Assembly: GCA_016271365.2 (NCBI GenBank)
Contig: CM028130.1
Span: 472,039,501 to 472,103,500, forward strand
Direction: 5' to 3'
Length of the DNA: 64,000 bases
DNA from: Neoceratodus forsteri
Taxonomy: Eukaryota > Chordata > Ceratodontiformes > Ceratodontidae
Numbering within the stretch: position 1 is the stretch's first letter; every line of letters begins with the position of its first letter. The position numbers were made by a program, and so were the translations under genes. The notes below the pieces were generated by a model, which made no database searches, was not told where the DNA came from, and was given only the letters and a program-made list of their open reading frames with translations. This document shows, in pieces, positions 63,691 to 64,000 of the stretch.

Positions 63691-64000
63691 ACATTATCCC
63701 ATTTTTAGTTTAATAGCAATTTATCAAGTTTGTTTTTGAAGATTACATTAGTAGAGTCCACGATGTCTTGAGGCAATGTGTTCCATAACCTAGGTGCTCT
63801 GATAGTGAAGAAGTTTTGCCTTTTATTATTGTTTGCTCTTTTAACCTCCAGTTGTCTATTATGTAATCTGGCCACAATTTTTCTTGTAGAGTATACTATA
63901 CCACATTGTTGCATCAATACAGAAGATTGAAGAATTTTAAATAATTGTAAGAGATTGCCTCTAGTTCTTCATAATTTAAGAGAGTATAAACCGGTTTTCT
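63691..64000 (-). pseudogene. LINE reverse transcriptase C-terminal fragment, runs off the window
   Basis: Frame 63917-63705 gives RANNNKRQNFFTIRAPRLWN, TLPQDIVDSTNVIFKNKLDK, the C-terminal module found at the end of CR1/L2-group ORF2 proteins (F-x-x-R-x-x-x-x-WN-x-LP). The stop and 3' end lie near 63704. The element continues to the right beyond position 64000. Confidence 0.75.

Overview
The window is dense transposable-element sequence from a large animal genome. I see no host gene, rRNA or tRNA gene, CRISPR array or bacterial feature. The repeat mix is DIRS-type tyrosine-recombinase retrotransposons in at least four sequence families, CR1- and L2-type LINEs, hAT DNA transposons, a TTAA-flanked MITE with Kolobok-like ends and a tRNA-derived SINE with a MIR/L2-like body. 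This suggests a vertebrate with a DIRS-rich genome, such as a salamander, caecilian or lungfish. The species cannot be fixed from sequence alone.

Nearly all coding sequence is on the minus strand and comes from DIRS elements, which run gag, then RT/RNase H with a methyltransferase-like tail, then tyrosine recombinase (YR). Their inverted terminal repeats (ITRs) and an internal complementary region (ICR) repeat the joined outer ends. I use letters for the copies. Element I (1-1034 and 21425-22540) flanks element A (1826-21424). A's recombinase is split by an 8.1 kb hAT (2656-10747, perfect 8-bp target duplication) that carries a nearly full-length CR1, itself interrupted by a second CR1 fragment, plus a SINE. 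A's 5' leader is split by element B (15501-21183), structurally the most complete DIRS here.

The right half is one deep nest. Element E (24714-51295) is cut by a 6.9 kb hAT with a decayed transposase (27429-34341, perfect 8-bp target duplication), by a truncated LINE (34885-36750) and by element D (38331-50366). D is itself cut by element C (42226-47921). E sits in terminal/ICR sequence of a fourth DIRS family (elements H and G, 24271-24713 and 51296-58620). G's gag is cut by an L2 LINE (53632-56606). A fifth recognisable DIRS copy, J (59881-63690), carries a MITE inside one half of a tandem duplication. A LINE fragment runs off the right edge.

No element looks autonomous today; all long reading frames carry stops or frameshifts. 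The most interesting signal is a small dyad, ATTACT-N6-AGTAAT. It recurs at the outer end of the right ITR and in the ICR of five DIRS copies from two families, and is a candidate recombination site for the DIRS tyrosine recombinase.
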